Source: Stichopus chloronotus
Lineage: Eukaryota; Echinodermata; Holothuroidea; Aspidochirotida; Stichopodidae
Length of the DNA stretch: 64,000 nucleotides
Reading direction: 5' to 3'
Assembly (NCBI GenBank): GCA_021234535.1
Contig: CM037833.1
Coordinates: 4,982,709-5,046,708, forward strand
The notes under the pieces are model-generated. The model was not told the origin of the DNA. It was given only the letters and a program-made list of their open reading frames with translations, and ran no database searches. Position numbers and translations under genes: made by a program. How positions within the stretch are numbered: the stretch's first letter is position 1; every line of letters begins with the position of its first letter. Below, piece after piece: positions 46,501 through 57,472 of the stretch.

Positions 46501-48657
46501 TGCTATGATTATTATTATTTAAAGTCATATTCCTTAGTCTTTTCTGAAATCTTCTTAATCTTTTCTCAAGGCTAATTTGGTGTGAAACAATGATGTAAAA
46601 CAAACAAATGATGAATGTTTTTCTTTCGTGCGACAGTAGGAAGGTTTCTACTTGTTAAGTTTAAAGATTTGACGAGCATATTTTACCCTGCCTTGAAAAG
46701 AATGTTCTTTCTTTCAATCCAGGAAAAAAATCCTATTATGCATCTATACCTTTCGACCTGAAAAAAAAAAATGTCACATGGAGTGGTTTTAAAGGTTTTG
46801 ATTACTGAAGAAGATTGATATTCCATACATTCAATGTAGGTATTTTTATCGAGGAAAACCATAGCTCAGCATTGTGTTCTATTTGGGAGTTAGCTAGTTT
46901 TAACAAAATCTATTTTTGGGGGTTTATTGTACATTCCGAAATTTGTGATGTCACCCAGACACAACTACGTGAATATCTTTAAATTTTATTGCTTTTCCTT
47001 GTATTTTTTTTTTATATTATTGTCCGTCCTGAATGAAGCATTACAATATTTTTAAAGCTGTGACCTTATTTTAAGGTAAATCGCACTGCAGAAACAACGA
47101 AGTTTTTAATTGCAATGGTCATTGCAGCGTGGTCTGACAGAGCATCAGCGCGGTGGATAAGGGGTGAGTGTGAAGGGGTAAAAATGAGCCAAATAATGCC
47201 ACTTCAATGGTGTGTAAGCATTTTTCTTATCTACAAAACGACATATGTGCACAAGAACGTGTACGCAACTATTCGGCACCAACGCAATGAAAAAACAAAA
47301 ATCACACGACGAGCTTCGTAAATCCAAGAATCATAGCTTCGATTAATAAAACCATGTCCAAAAAAAACAAAAAAAAAACACACACACACCTCCATGTAAA
47401 AAAAAAAGCACCTACAACTTACTACAACCTACTTCACTGATTATTTGAAACCACTCTGTTACGGACATAATTTTGGTTGAAGTGTGTGTTTACGCTTCCA
47501 TTGCACCCCGGATGCTGAGAGAGGATGGATGGAAATTTCTACTTTTTGCAGAAGGTTGTTTCTTCGGTGTTTCAATTGTTCTGTAGGAACACTGTAGACC
47601 CAAAACAAACTTCTAATTTTGAGAACAGGACAAGGAATAAAGAAAATATGAAAATACAGATAAGCACATTCTTTTAACCCAACGGCTACCATAAATAACT
47701 GATATGATATGCCAAAATGACAGCTGCGTCATCAGCGGGGTTAGAAAGGTCAAAATCTTTCCCTGGTAGTTTCAAGTTTACCCGTAGTTGGCACCACATA
47801 CTGTAGTATAGTGAAAGCAATACCTTGTAGTTCATTCCTATTGAAACACTCAGGCATGGTTAGTTATATTACCATTGCCATTGTATGCGGAGCGGAGGTT
47901 TTTAATGAGGACAAAGATATTCTTTTTTATGCATAACCTCACCTGCTACAGCAGTTACTAGCTTAAGTGCAGTTTCTGATATTTGTGAAAAAAGATTCTC
48001 TCTTGAAAGTATGAAGTCTAGTCAGTCTTTGGCACCCATCCCTCCCTCATTCATGGCACCGCTAGTGCCTGACTTGTGCATGGGGACAAGGTAGCAGACA
48101 AACTGGCAAAGGCAATAATGAGTTGCCAAGAGAAGAGGCGGGCATAGTTTGCCGCAAAGCCCGTCCAAAGTGTTCCCTTTTCAGAATGCTATCCGCAAAA
48201 TTGATAAGTAGTAATTAACTTGGCGCTTTAGGAGAACTTAAGTATTAATTTTGGAAACTAACTTGAGTTTTTCATATGAAATTTTTAAATTTTCGAGGTT
48301 TGTGCTGAAGAAATCTGCTCTGAGATCAAACAGGTAGTCAGGTATAATCAGCGGCTAATCAGAGTTACCGTACAGCGTTTATTGGTACGAATGTAATGCT
48401 TATGAAGAACTTTGATTATGTCTTCTTTAACTTTCTGTCATCTTTTAGATTATTATTATTTTGTCACTCGGTGTTATGAAACCTTGATGAACACGTAATT
48501 TCAAACTAATGATACAGTAGAACTAAATACGGTATACATTATAGAGTAAAACTTTGCAGTACTATTACACTTTTCACACATGTGATACATTGTTTGGGTA
48601 TATACCAAACATGTAAGGAACAAGGTATTAAACAGGCTTGTATCTTTTACTTTTTAG
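40560..48657. other. Long stretch without recognised gene
   Basis: Short ORFs on both strands lack domains and splice context. Noted inside are a GC-richer patch at 41325-41700 with a strong hairpin at 41644-41670, a region of AGGCCTA-type words at about 42720-43230, TTTTACAC repeats at 43450-43525, and A-rich/CA simple sequence at 47357-47408. I see no RNA gene. Confidence 0.4.
41644..41670. other. Perfect 12-bp hairpin, 3-nt loop
   Basis: AAGGGGAGAGGG and CCCTCTCCCCTT are exact reverse complements separated by ACA. The stem is G/C-rich and polypurine/polypyrimidine. It lies in a GC-richer patch and could be part of an unrecognised repeat element. There is no T-run that would suggest a terminator, and nothing indicates transcription. 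Confidence 0.8.
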
Positions 48658-48885
48658 TACACCTAATATTACTATACACAAGAGAGTTAGTCTTGCCAAA
48701 ACCTTACATAGCAACCTATTCAATGGGTTGAAGGTTGAGGTCAATGTTAGATATGGGACAAGACATGTGAGAATGGAAAGTAAATTGAAAGTTCAATTTT
48801 GGCAGGAGTGGATAACGGAGATTGAACTTGAACGGATAAAGGGCATTTCATTGCAAGTTACTAAATTCGTAGCCACTTTAAATCG
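48658..48885 (+). CDS. Possible internal exon, unidentified protein
   Basis: After a pyrimidine tract ending CTTTTTAG the sequence is open for 228 nt and ends AATCG|GTAAAA. The reading includes HKRVSLAKTLHSNLFNGLKV, then EVNVRYGTRHVRMESKLKVQ and FWQEWITEIELERIKG. It is basic with alternating hydrophobics, suggestive of beta strands. No family was recognised and no neighbouring exon is certain. Confidence 0.3.
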
Positions 48886-49032
48886 GTAAAATGCATTTTA
48901 GGTCAACCATTCGCAATAAAGTCATCCCTGCATGTAAATTTCTTCAAAGACCAAAAAACTAACATCTAACTAAGGAAATCTGCATCCTCAGTAGTACTGA
49001 AAGTTCACCCAGGCTCTTGAGTGAGAGTTTAT

Positions 49033-49584
49033 TTACTCTTGGGGAGGCAATGTAGGGGCAAAATTGTAACTAGTTGAGGATTTTGATATGCTCCTCGTAT
49101 TGCACGAAGTGGCAGCAAGAAGAGGGGGTGGGGAAGTGGAGGAATAGTTGCCACTTGTGGCTGGGGGTCTATTCCCCTCACTTTTTGACTTTTTGAGAAG
49201 AAGACCTTCTTCCTTAAGGAACACTTTTTTGAGAGCTTCCTGTTTCGATAAGAAAAAAGGAGCAGAGATCAGACTCACAATCTCACATAGCCATTTAAAG
49301 TTTGTTTCTGGCAATGAATCTGTGAAGAAATTTGAAGTGGAAGTACTGAATCTTGACTTCAGACACTGTATAAACTGGCATGGAGAAAATTTTACAAACA
49401 CTGAAAAAATAAATGTAAACTTGTTTTTTCCGCACCGACGTTTCAAGTTAACATTTTCATCTACGCGATCTTTTAGGCTTTCCTTGGTAACAGAACTGTG
49501 AACTCGTTTAGATGAGTTCACTGCCTTGAACGTGGTTTCTATTCCAGCCTTCATGTTGTGTAGAGAAACTAAGTTCCTAGACAT
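49033..49584 (-). CDS. Unrecognised 183-codon ORF
   Basis: This is one of the longer uninterrupted ORFs in the window, starting MSRNLVSLHNMKAGIETTFK, with a Lys-rich middle and a Ser/Pro/Thr-rich tail. The plus strand is also open for 117 codons at 49148-49501, and I cannot decide whether either is translated. No domain, splice context or repeat relationship was recognised. The low-complexity tail argues for caution. Confidence 0.2.
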   Translation of the reverse strand: MSRNLVSLHNMKAGIETTFKAVNSSKRVHSSVTKESLKDRVDENVNLKRRCGKNKFTFIFSVFVKFSPCQFIQCLKSRFSTSTSNFFTDSLPETNFKWLCEIVSLISAPFFLSKQEALKKVFLKEEGLLLKKSKSEGNRPPATSGNYSSTSPPPLLAATSCNTRSISKSSTSYNFAPTLPPQE

Positions 49585-51548
49585 TTAACTGATATATACA
49601 ACATGCTTTCCAAATTAAAGGTAAAATAACAACCACGTAAAGGTTATTAATGAGGCACTGATACAGGACATTCCTACCAGTGCAAAATATTGACCTTTTA
49701 AGTTCAGTAGTGCTTAAGGGGCTTTCTAAGTTGGTTCTCAAAATTCTTTTCCAAAGCTTCCTCACAACATCTATAGTGCTGCTCACATATACAGCCTGAG
49801 CTTCTGTACATAGCACTGTGTACTGATTGCTTTCGTTCGACGCTGAACCGTCAAAATCGGGTAACGTAATAAGAAGTCAAAGATCAAGGTCATTAAATCG
49901 TGTAATACAGTGTGGTAGGCGTTGGTTGTTGCACATGGTACGTATCAACAGACATCTTTTTCAATAAATTGGGAACATTTTTAACTAATATGCAACCATG
50001 TTTTGGGCTAAAATTTTCCATGTGTTGCTGTGGTACCTTCACTCAGTAGGTCTATATTTTAGTCCTATAAAAGGCTCCTCATGTGACGTCACTGAGGTCT
50101 GAATTTGGCATAATAGCAAGCCATCACTGACCATGGGCTGAGGTTGTGTTATAGAAAAACTAGAACACAGAGTCAGTAGCAACATGTTTAAAGGCCAGTT
50201 CATACTTCTCCCTTCATACTTCTCTATACACCCACCGGTTGCTACAAACAATTCATACATGCTAAAATATGTTCCTCTCGCACGAAAATTTCAACTGAAA
50301 TACAGTGCAGCACAGAGTTGACTTTTGTTCAATTTTTATGGTGTAAAAAGCGCTATCAACGTCTGTGCGGATTGGCAGATTGGAAGTCGCTCGATTGTGT
50401 TACAGACGATTGTGTTACTCAACAAAAGGTGTTTCTTTTGCGTGCGCTTGACGACAACTATATGAGTGACCTATTACTAACAATGGTGCAGAATTTTACC
50501 GTACGTAGGATCATGAAGTCGCGACCATACAGATATCACGAAGATACTTGGACAGTTGTGGCGTCTTAAGTAGCATGCTGCGGTAAATAGATATTCACTA
50601 TGATCGTAATCGTGTGATTGAAAATTACCATGATAACAGTTTATTGTGTTTCCAGTATTTACGCACAGTGGGCCTACTACATACACACTGTAGCTGCCAT
50701 TAGTACAAACTGTAGCTGTCTGTATATGTACGTATGAACAATTTAACGAAGACGTTGTGCTGTACATACAAGTAATGTACCGAAGTTGCACATGCAACTA
50801 TATTAGGCAAAAATGTACACTCTCGGCCTTCTGCTAGCATTAGGACAAGGGTTCGTTCTACCGAAGTTAAGCCCACAAGAACAACAAATGAAACTTGATA
50901 TTGCGGTTTCGCCTCGCTGAATAGAACATCAAGTAAAAAATCAATTTTATAGCCATAGGGTACGCGACTGCTATATTCCTTTAATCTAGCCATCGCGCGC
51001 TGCAGTTCTGGAGCATGAGCCGGTCTTAAGGGAGGGATGGGCGCAATTAGAGGCACACAGAATGGAAACGTGAATATCACTTTTCAGTGTTTTGTTCTGA
51101 TGCTCTCTCCGAAAATACGTAAAAAACGTGGAATGTTGCCGTTTTGATTCATAATGTTTTGGGTTTAATCTAAATGTAAACTCAAAGCTTCAAAATCAGA
51201 CCTCCAAGTGAAATTGTTGTCTTACCTGTAGGGATCAAATCACACGAAAACTGACAGTTGGATATCTCACCAAATATAGGTTCATGCGGTGTAGGGACGA
51301 GACGTGGTGGGGACGCACGATTTTCCAGATAACAAGGGCCCCTTGTCCCCCACCACAGATAGGTTACAACATTGAAATGATTTTCAAGTTGGTTACTCCG
51401 GCAACCCGGCTGTACCTGTCATGAAATCATTTCAAGATAACTGAACACTGTTACTGGGGCAAATGGTTAGGTGGTCACAATAGGCTACATTTTCAGGTCT
51501 TTCAACCGTCTTTACCGAGAAATTTGACATAAATAATGCGTTCGATGC

Positions 51549-51562
51549 ATATATATATATAT
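51549..51562. repeat. (TA)n microsatellite
   Basis: A run of seven alternating TA units, flanked by CATG/TGTA-like sequence. It is a simple repeat with no other signal. Confidence 0.9.
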
Positions 51563-51773
51563 ATGTATTTATTTATAGCCCGTTAGAAAACTGAATCATT
51601 AAAATCTTCCATGCAATAAGACATTAAAACTGGTTAAGAGGAAAAAGGCAAGTGAACATACAAACATGACGTTTCGAAAAGGTATACTTTTCTTGTTCAC
51701 GTATAAAAGCAGACTGAATCTAAGAATACATGCGACCACATGATTAAAGAAAGGTATAAAAGCTATTAAGAGT

Positions 51774-52223
51774 TCAAAAGTCATGGGTGACTTCTTTAAC
51801 ATTCAGGCCTACCGGAGCAAACGTATTCAAGCGATAAATCCAATTAAGCTCAACTTCTTCCCGAACCTTCTTGGTATTGTTCACTAGCTTTTCAATTCCT
51901 ATGAGCTCAAAATTCTTACAAGACTGAAAATCTTTACCAAGGGGTGTATTGGCTTTACGCATTTTCTGTCTATGCCCACGATGTCTAATCCTCAGCTCCC
52001 CTCCTGTTTCTCTTACATACTGTTTCATACAATCCAAACAATTAACAAGATAAACCAGCCAGACAGTATCACAGGTGATGTCATGAAATAACTTAAACTT
52101 TTCAAAGAGATGTATTACACATTGTGAAATGACATTGGAAAATTTTTGTCCACAGCTACAACATTGCCAGTCGCTTTTCTTGAATATTAATTTCAACTGG
52201 AAGTGAAACTTGACTATCTGCAC
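51774..52223 (-). pseudogene. Penelope-like element GIY-YIG endonuclease fragment
   Basis: The minus-strand 149-codon ORF reads WLVYLVNCLDCMKQYVRETG, then ELRIRHRGHRQKMRKANTPL, IGIEKL and REEVELNWIYRLNTFAPVGL. This is the C-terminal GIY-YIG endonuclease of Penelope-like retroelements: a VVYLI.C..C.KQYVGET block, a conserved Arg helix, the E..WI..L.T..P.GLN block and upstream cysteines (CCSCGQKF). In the YIG position the usual glycine is arginine (QYVRETG), which should impair activity. No reverse transcriptase part was found to the right (5' side), so this is a 5'-truncated remnant. Confidence 0.8.
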
Positions 52224-55200
52224 TTATCGTATATTTATCATATACTCAACATTATCAACATTGCGTAACATTATCGTATACTCCCACGCTTCAACATTTT
52301 CACAAAATAATCGGTATGGTTCTGCTTCCTCCACCCCCCCCCCCTCACGCTTTCCTTTGATCTCTTTAAGATGAAAGTGCTTCGAGAAGTACTGCATAAT
52401 AAATTACGATAATTTTTTCCTGGTTCGAGAAACCTGCAACTAAAACATGGCAAGCCCTACTTGTTCTAGGGACTGTGTGGCATGTCTGTCTATGACTAGT
52501 GCATTTTATAGTTTCTCTCTTTTGAATTTTAAATCTTTATCTTCCATTTCATACAACCGGGAAGACAACGGTTGTTTATGCCAATTCCTTTTTTTGCTAA
52601 CAAACTTTCAATAATTTGAGTTGTTTTACACGAAAAAGGCACTGAATTTTTGCAAAACTTATACGTTGTGTTTATTATACGAACCGATACTCCAATGGAA
52701 GTTCCTTACATTAGAATTTTCGCCAAAAGTGTTCAGGGTTATTATTTGAATTAATTTCCCATTTTGGAATGACACGATTAATTTGGCCTGAGTTTGTCTG
52801 GACTTGAATGTTGATTTGTCTGTAGGCTGTCGTGATACAAAACATTGACCGATCGTCGTCCTATGAGCCTGGAGATTTAGGGAAGGGTGTCCCCGTTCCC
52901 TTTGGGAAATTTTTGCTTCTGTAGGGTGGAAATGGTGCACAAATGGTGCTACTTTTAATAAGAGAAAGAAACTGAATTACTATATCCAGGAATTTCTATT
53001 TCCTAAAAAAATATTTTCTTTTTTCATTATTTCTTGGTGAAATATTAATTTTAAGATCTTGAAAAATTAAATAATGATGTCATCGATGCACAGCATAGAA
53101 AATATTGGTCTTATAAACCCACAACTGTTCACCAGTTCTATCCCATCCGTCAAAGCGAAAAAAGGGGAAGGGGTGTGTGAGAGGTCCACACTGATCCAAT
53201 ACCTAGGTCCAACATTAGAAGGCACGCGGAAACACAAATGATAGTAATTTAGGCCTGTTACTTCTAAATGGCAAAAATGATGTTGTAGTAGGATTTCTTT
53301 GAAGTACCTTTCTTTTATCCTGTCATGGCTGCCGCAAAAGTGGAGGGGATGGTGCTAGGTGTCCCACCCACGAAAACAAATATTGTCAGGACGATAGTCA
53401 GAAAATCTGAAGTACAAGTTAAATGTCTCATATATCAGTCTAGCACATGACATCAGAAGATGCTCCCAAGAAACAAAATAAGAGGTACATAAATCATTAC
53501 ATTTTTGCAAAATGGCAATACATCCGATGTGTCTTGCAATCTTCCATAGACTTTTTTTTCACATACATTCGGAAATTACAAAGCATCCCTATTTCAGGCT
53601 TGTGTACATATACACCATGGAAATGCCGTTTTGTCCATATGTAGGGTTCAGAAAGGCAAGATGAACATTCTACTCAATTCGGCATCGTATCGTTGAAAGT
53701 TGGATAGAATATCCAGTCACTCAGGGAATGAAATTATATATACTGCTGTTTTCGTAATGTAATCATTATTTTGATATTTTGTAATTCGAAATGTGTGTCT
53801 CTTGATCCAAAGTGAAGGGGTTATGGAACTGTGGGAATATGGGGTAAAATGATACGTAGTCATTTCTATATGTATGATTACCTAACAAACTGATATCCAT
53901 TACACTCAAACTGAAATGCACTACAACCAAAATTTACAAGCCAAATCCCAAAGTAAGTTCTATCCAAATATGTTTGAAAACCCTCCGTATTCTCACCAAC
54001 ACCCAAAATAAACGTTGCATGTGCGATGCATCTTAAAAGCTACTGTAGCAGCAGTTCCCCCCCCCCCATAAGTTACGATGAAAATACTAGAGCGATAGCC
54101 TAATAGGGGCCGACTGTGATTCATACTGCGGAGCTTTCGAGGGGTCTTCCAGATGTTATTTTTCATACTCCGTATTCTATGAATCTAATTTCGCAACATC
54201 TTAACATTTTTACAGGGTCTGTTTCCTTTCCTTGTTAATATCCGACATCCTTCTATCTGCGTCCGAATTTGAATTCACGATAGTTTGTCTCTCCATGTAA
54301 GACTTAATGCCTGAATCTATACCAAATTTCCAGTGTCTTTACATCTTCATTATATTAATTAAGGCAACCCGTTAGCATAGGAGATATCACATCGATGTTT
54401 TAGTGAAAGAAGATGTACAAAATGTCACGCAATCTTAAAGGGGCTCACTGAGTTGATATCAAATAAGTGTGTGAGGATTTCGAACGGAGCTAAACAGAAG
54501 GCTTATAATTAGTCGAGTTTCACATCCAATTGTTTTGAAATCTGAATATATAGTTGATCTTGACTGGTATTGGCTTTGTGCAATCAATATGTCGAGTCAA
54601 GAATTTTCAAAACTCAAATTGAATCGTATGATTAGTCAGTAATCACGGAGTTGTTATCCAGATGGGGGAGACGTCGGGCGCATGAATCAGCACAACCCCC
54701 TCCCCCCTCTCTTTCGACAACTAGCGAGTTTGTTTCCAAAATGAGCAAATCCATACGAAGAACTTACTTCCAGATGCTGGGAAATGACATCTCAGCAATC
54801 GCACCTTAGAAATCACGTCGCATCTCATTTACCTAACATCCCTATTTTCTTGGAGGATTCTCAAACTACACCTGTAGCTTTGCACCTTCACGCGGAACGA
54901 GAACAATGTTTGCCGATAAATATACGTCTATCACTTCTGTAAGACTTTGTCAAAGTTACAAATTAAAGGAAAAAAAAAACTTTGCTAAAGAACAAGAGTA
55001 AGGATTCTGTGAGTTTCACTTTGACGGTGCTGCAGTTTTGTTCGGTAATTACATAATCTGCTGTATTCTCTACGAAACCTTTTCTACTTGCAGACTCTCA
55101 AAGCTGATATAGTTTGAATCAAAGAAAGTATACTCATTTTTGTAGCATCATATATACGAATATATAACTTAAATGTCTTCATCGTGAATTTGAAAGAAAA

Positions 55201-55327
55201 AAGAACAAAAAGAGTCGGAAATAGATTGAACAAACATTCCATATAAACATTGTCTTTACCTGTCATATCTGAATATATCACCCTGGCCAGTATAATCACC
55301 CTAGTATGTCTTTACCTAAATGTGTTA
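52224..55327. other. Stretch without recognised gene
   Basis: AT-rich DNA with C-runs near 52334 and 54058. Short ORFs on both strands have no recognisable motif. I see nothing else. Confidence 0.45.
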
Positions 55328-55548
55328 AAGTGATTGCCTAGAGAAATTTCATGCCAAGTTTAATAGGGCTTTTAATTGCACCATTCAGGCAATCTGAGAA
55401 AATAAGTACGTTTAAGGTGGTTAATTCTGTCATATGATTTCAAGCTGTCCGAACACAACGCTGCAAGCTGTAAAAAAAGGATATGTACTGGTTAACAGCA
55501 TTCATTCAAATCAACCGTGTGCGATCTTCGTAAAAGCCGATGGGAAGC
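55328..55548 (+). repeat. Dispersed repeat, copy 2
   Basis: This is the partner of 5361-5598, in the same orientation with indels. Shared blocks include GGCTTTTAATTGCAC, GGTGGTTAATTCTG, CATATGATTTCAA and CAACCGTGTGC. It ends where the TIR element at 55555 begins. Confidence 0.65.
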
Positions 55549-55554
55549 ACCTAG

Positions 55555-55818
55555 TCCTCACAGAATTTCCATAATGTGCTAAAATTATGTCTCGAGAAGA
55601 TCTTTCCCACATGATAGAACATGACTTGATAGCCAGATGTACCATAGTGGTTAGGGTAGATAACTCTCGAGATGGGATAAACATGATCATATGATCAAGT
55701 GAGGTACGTACCCTAACCTTTGTGGTATATCTGGAATGGATATCACGTGATGTTCTGTCATCCATAAAAGGTCCTTTCGAGACATGATTTTAGCACATTA
55801 TGTGTATTTTGTGAGGAC
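55555..55818. mobile_element. MITE with about 110-bp inverted arms
   Basis: The left end (GTCCTCACAGAATTTCCATA, then ATGTGCTAAAATTATGTCTC) is the imperfect reverse complement of the right end (GAGACATGATTTTAGCACAT, then TATGTGTATTTTGTGAGGAC). Similarity extends inward through GGTTAGGGTA to about 110 bp per arm, leaving a short centre near 55690. Length is about 264 bp and it has no coding capacity. The element almost entirely folds on itself. The target duplication is not clear, since the flanks ACCTA and AGGT are themselves nearly complementary. Confidence 0.8.
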
Positions 55819-57459
55819 AGGTGTATCAAAAACATACTACTCAAGACGTCGCTCGTTGGTCGGTATCGAGAATTGGAGATTTTAATTAAAGGAATCACTG
55901 TACTCACAAGTAACCTTCAAACTGATCACATCATTTTCATATTGCTGAGTCAGTGATCCTGAGATTTTGACTGAATATTCAGTATCAGTATACTTTCTCA
56001 GTGTGACCTGTATTGTTGCATGTTCATTATGCAGAAGCTCAGAGTAAGAACCGCAAATTTCCCAACATGATTTGCCAAAACTGGTTTTCATCTGTTATTA
56101 CGATATAACTGTTTTGCTTCAGTTGTATCTCATATCTTCAGGATCCCTTAGTTGAATCATTTATCATCAGTGTATCAATAACAATTAACATGTGTGACCA
56201 GATGTCATTAATTTTTTAACCAACTCAATGAGCCCCTAAAAACTGTGAAAAAGCTATAGTAGGAAGTATAGAGTGCTTAGTTAGAATGTCATATGACATG
56301 AAAGTGACCTTTTGAAGTATTGCGTGTATTGATCATTGAGAATGCTAAAAACCATCAATTACATCAAAATCTATGCAGTATTGACATTTTAACAGGCAAA
56401 TTCCTGTCTCACACCTGCATCATGAATAAATATAAATGAGTATGTAAATTTGTGGTGGCAAGATGAACTCATATGATATGTCTTATGTTATCCTTTGTTT
56501 ATTTAACCTTTACTTCAAGGACAATAGAGAATTTTATACACAGAGACGATTTTAGTTTGGACGCATAATTTTTCTCTTTCAAAAACTTACCAGTGTGAAA
56601 TCCAATAATGAAGTAATTAAGAGGAAGCACATATAGGCTTAACAAACGAAAGACTGTCACTGTGCAACACAACTGCTCTTCATTTCCATGGAAAACACAG
56701 TGTCAAGCCAACTGAAAGTGAGTGACTTGCATGAGTTGGGTCTTCGTATCAGTTGCTTTGAACAATATTTGTAAAATGTGACACAGTACAAAGAACTCGA
56801 GTCTAGTTGTCAATCCACAAATTCAACTAGACTTACGAAAGTGAGTATCACCTCGGTCACAGCGACTGACAGTATAACCAATTTCATACAAACAAAGAAG
56901 CTCCTTGAAACTTGCACCGTACTGTGCAAGCAAACTTTACGAGTCAGGCTTTTTTCTCCATATTGCACAGTTTCCTTCCCCCAGACACCCACCTCAACGT
57001 TATTCTCGAATTTACATTGAAGTTTACAAGTTACCATGCCAACACTTTAAATATTAATAGCCTGAGATGTAACGGCACGTCTGTTTGTCGATGACTGGTT
57101 ATTTCAAACGGACATAGGATGGAAATCTTTCTTTGAAACTAATTAATGTTTCTTGCATTACTTTTTACATTATAACTGTAATATAGCAGATGTGAATGGT
57201 ATTGATAACATCCTTTAGGCACAAGGCATAAGCCTAAGCGTATGGGGGTCATTTCGGAAGGGAGAGAGGGGGGCAGGTATGATTTTCCAGAATTTCGATT
57301 TTTGGAGAGAGTTGCCAAATTTTGAGGCTAGCCTCACTTTTTGCTCCAGTGGCGTCACAATGATGTTTTCGGGACTGGATCAAGTTACAGTGTATTGCGG
57401 AAATACACTGTATACACCACTATCACTCTACTGTGGGGCACCCAGGATTTTGGACTGGA

Positions 57460-57472
57460 GGGGGGGGGGGGG
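57460..57472. repeat. Run of 13 G
   Basis: An uninterrupted homopolymer of guanine, flanked by GGA and AATGTGGG. Simple sequence, and a likely site of sequencing or replication slippage. Confidence 0.9.

Noticed and set aside
50700..51080. 126-codon minus-strand ORF
   Set aside because: No recognisable domain, poor splice context and unremarkable composition. It is compatible with a chance ORF.
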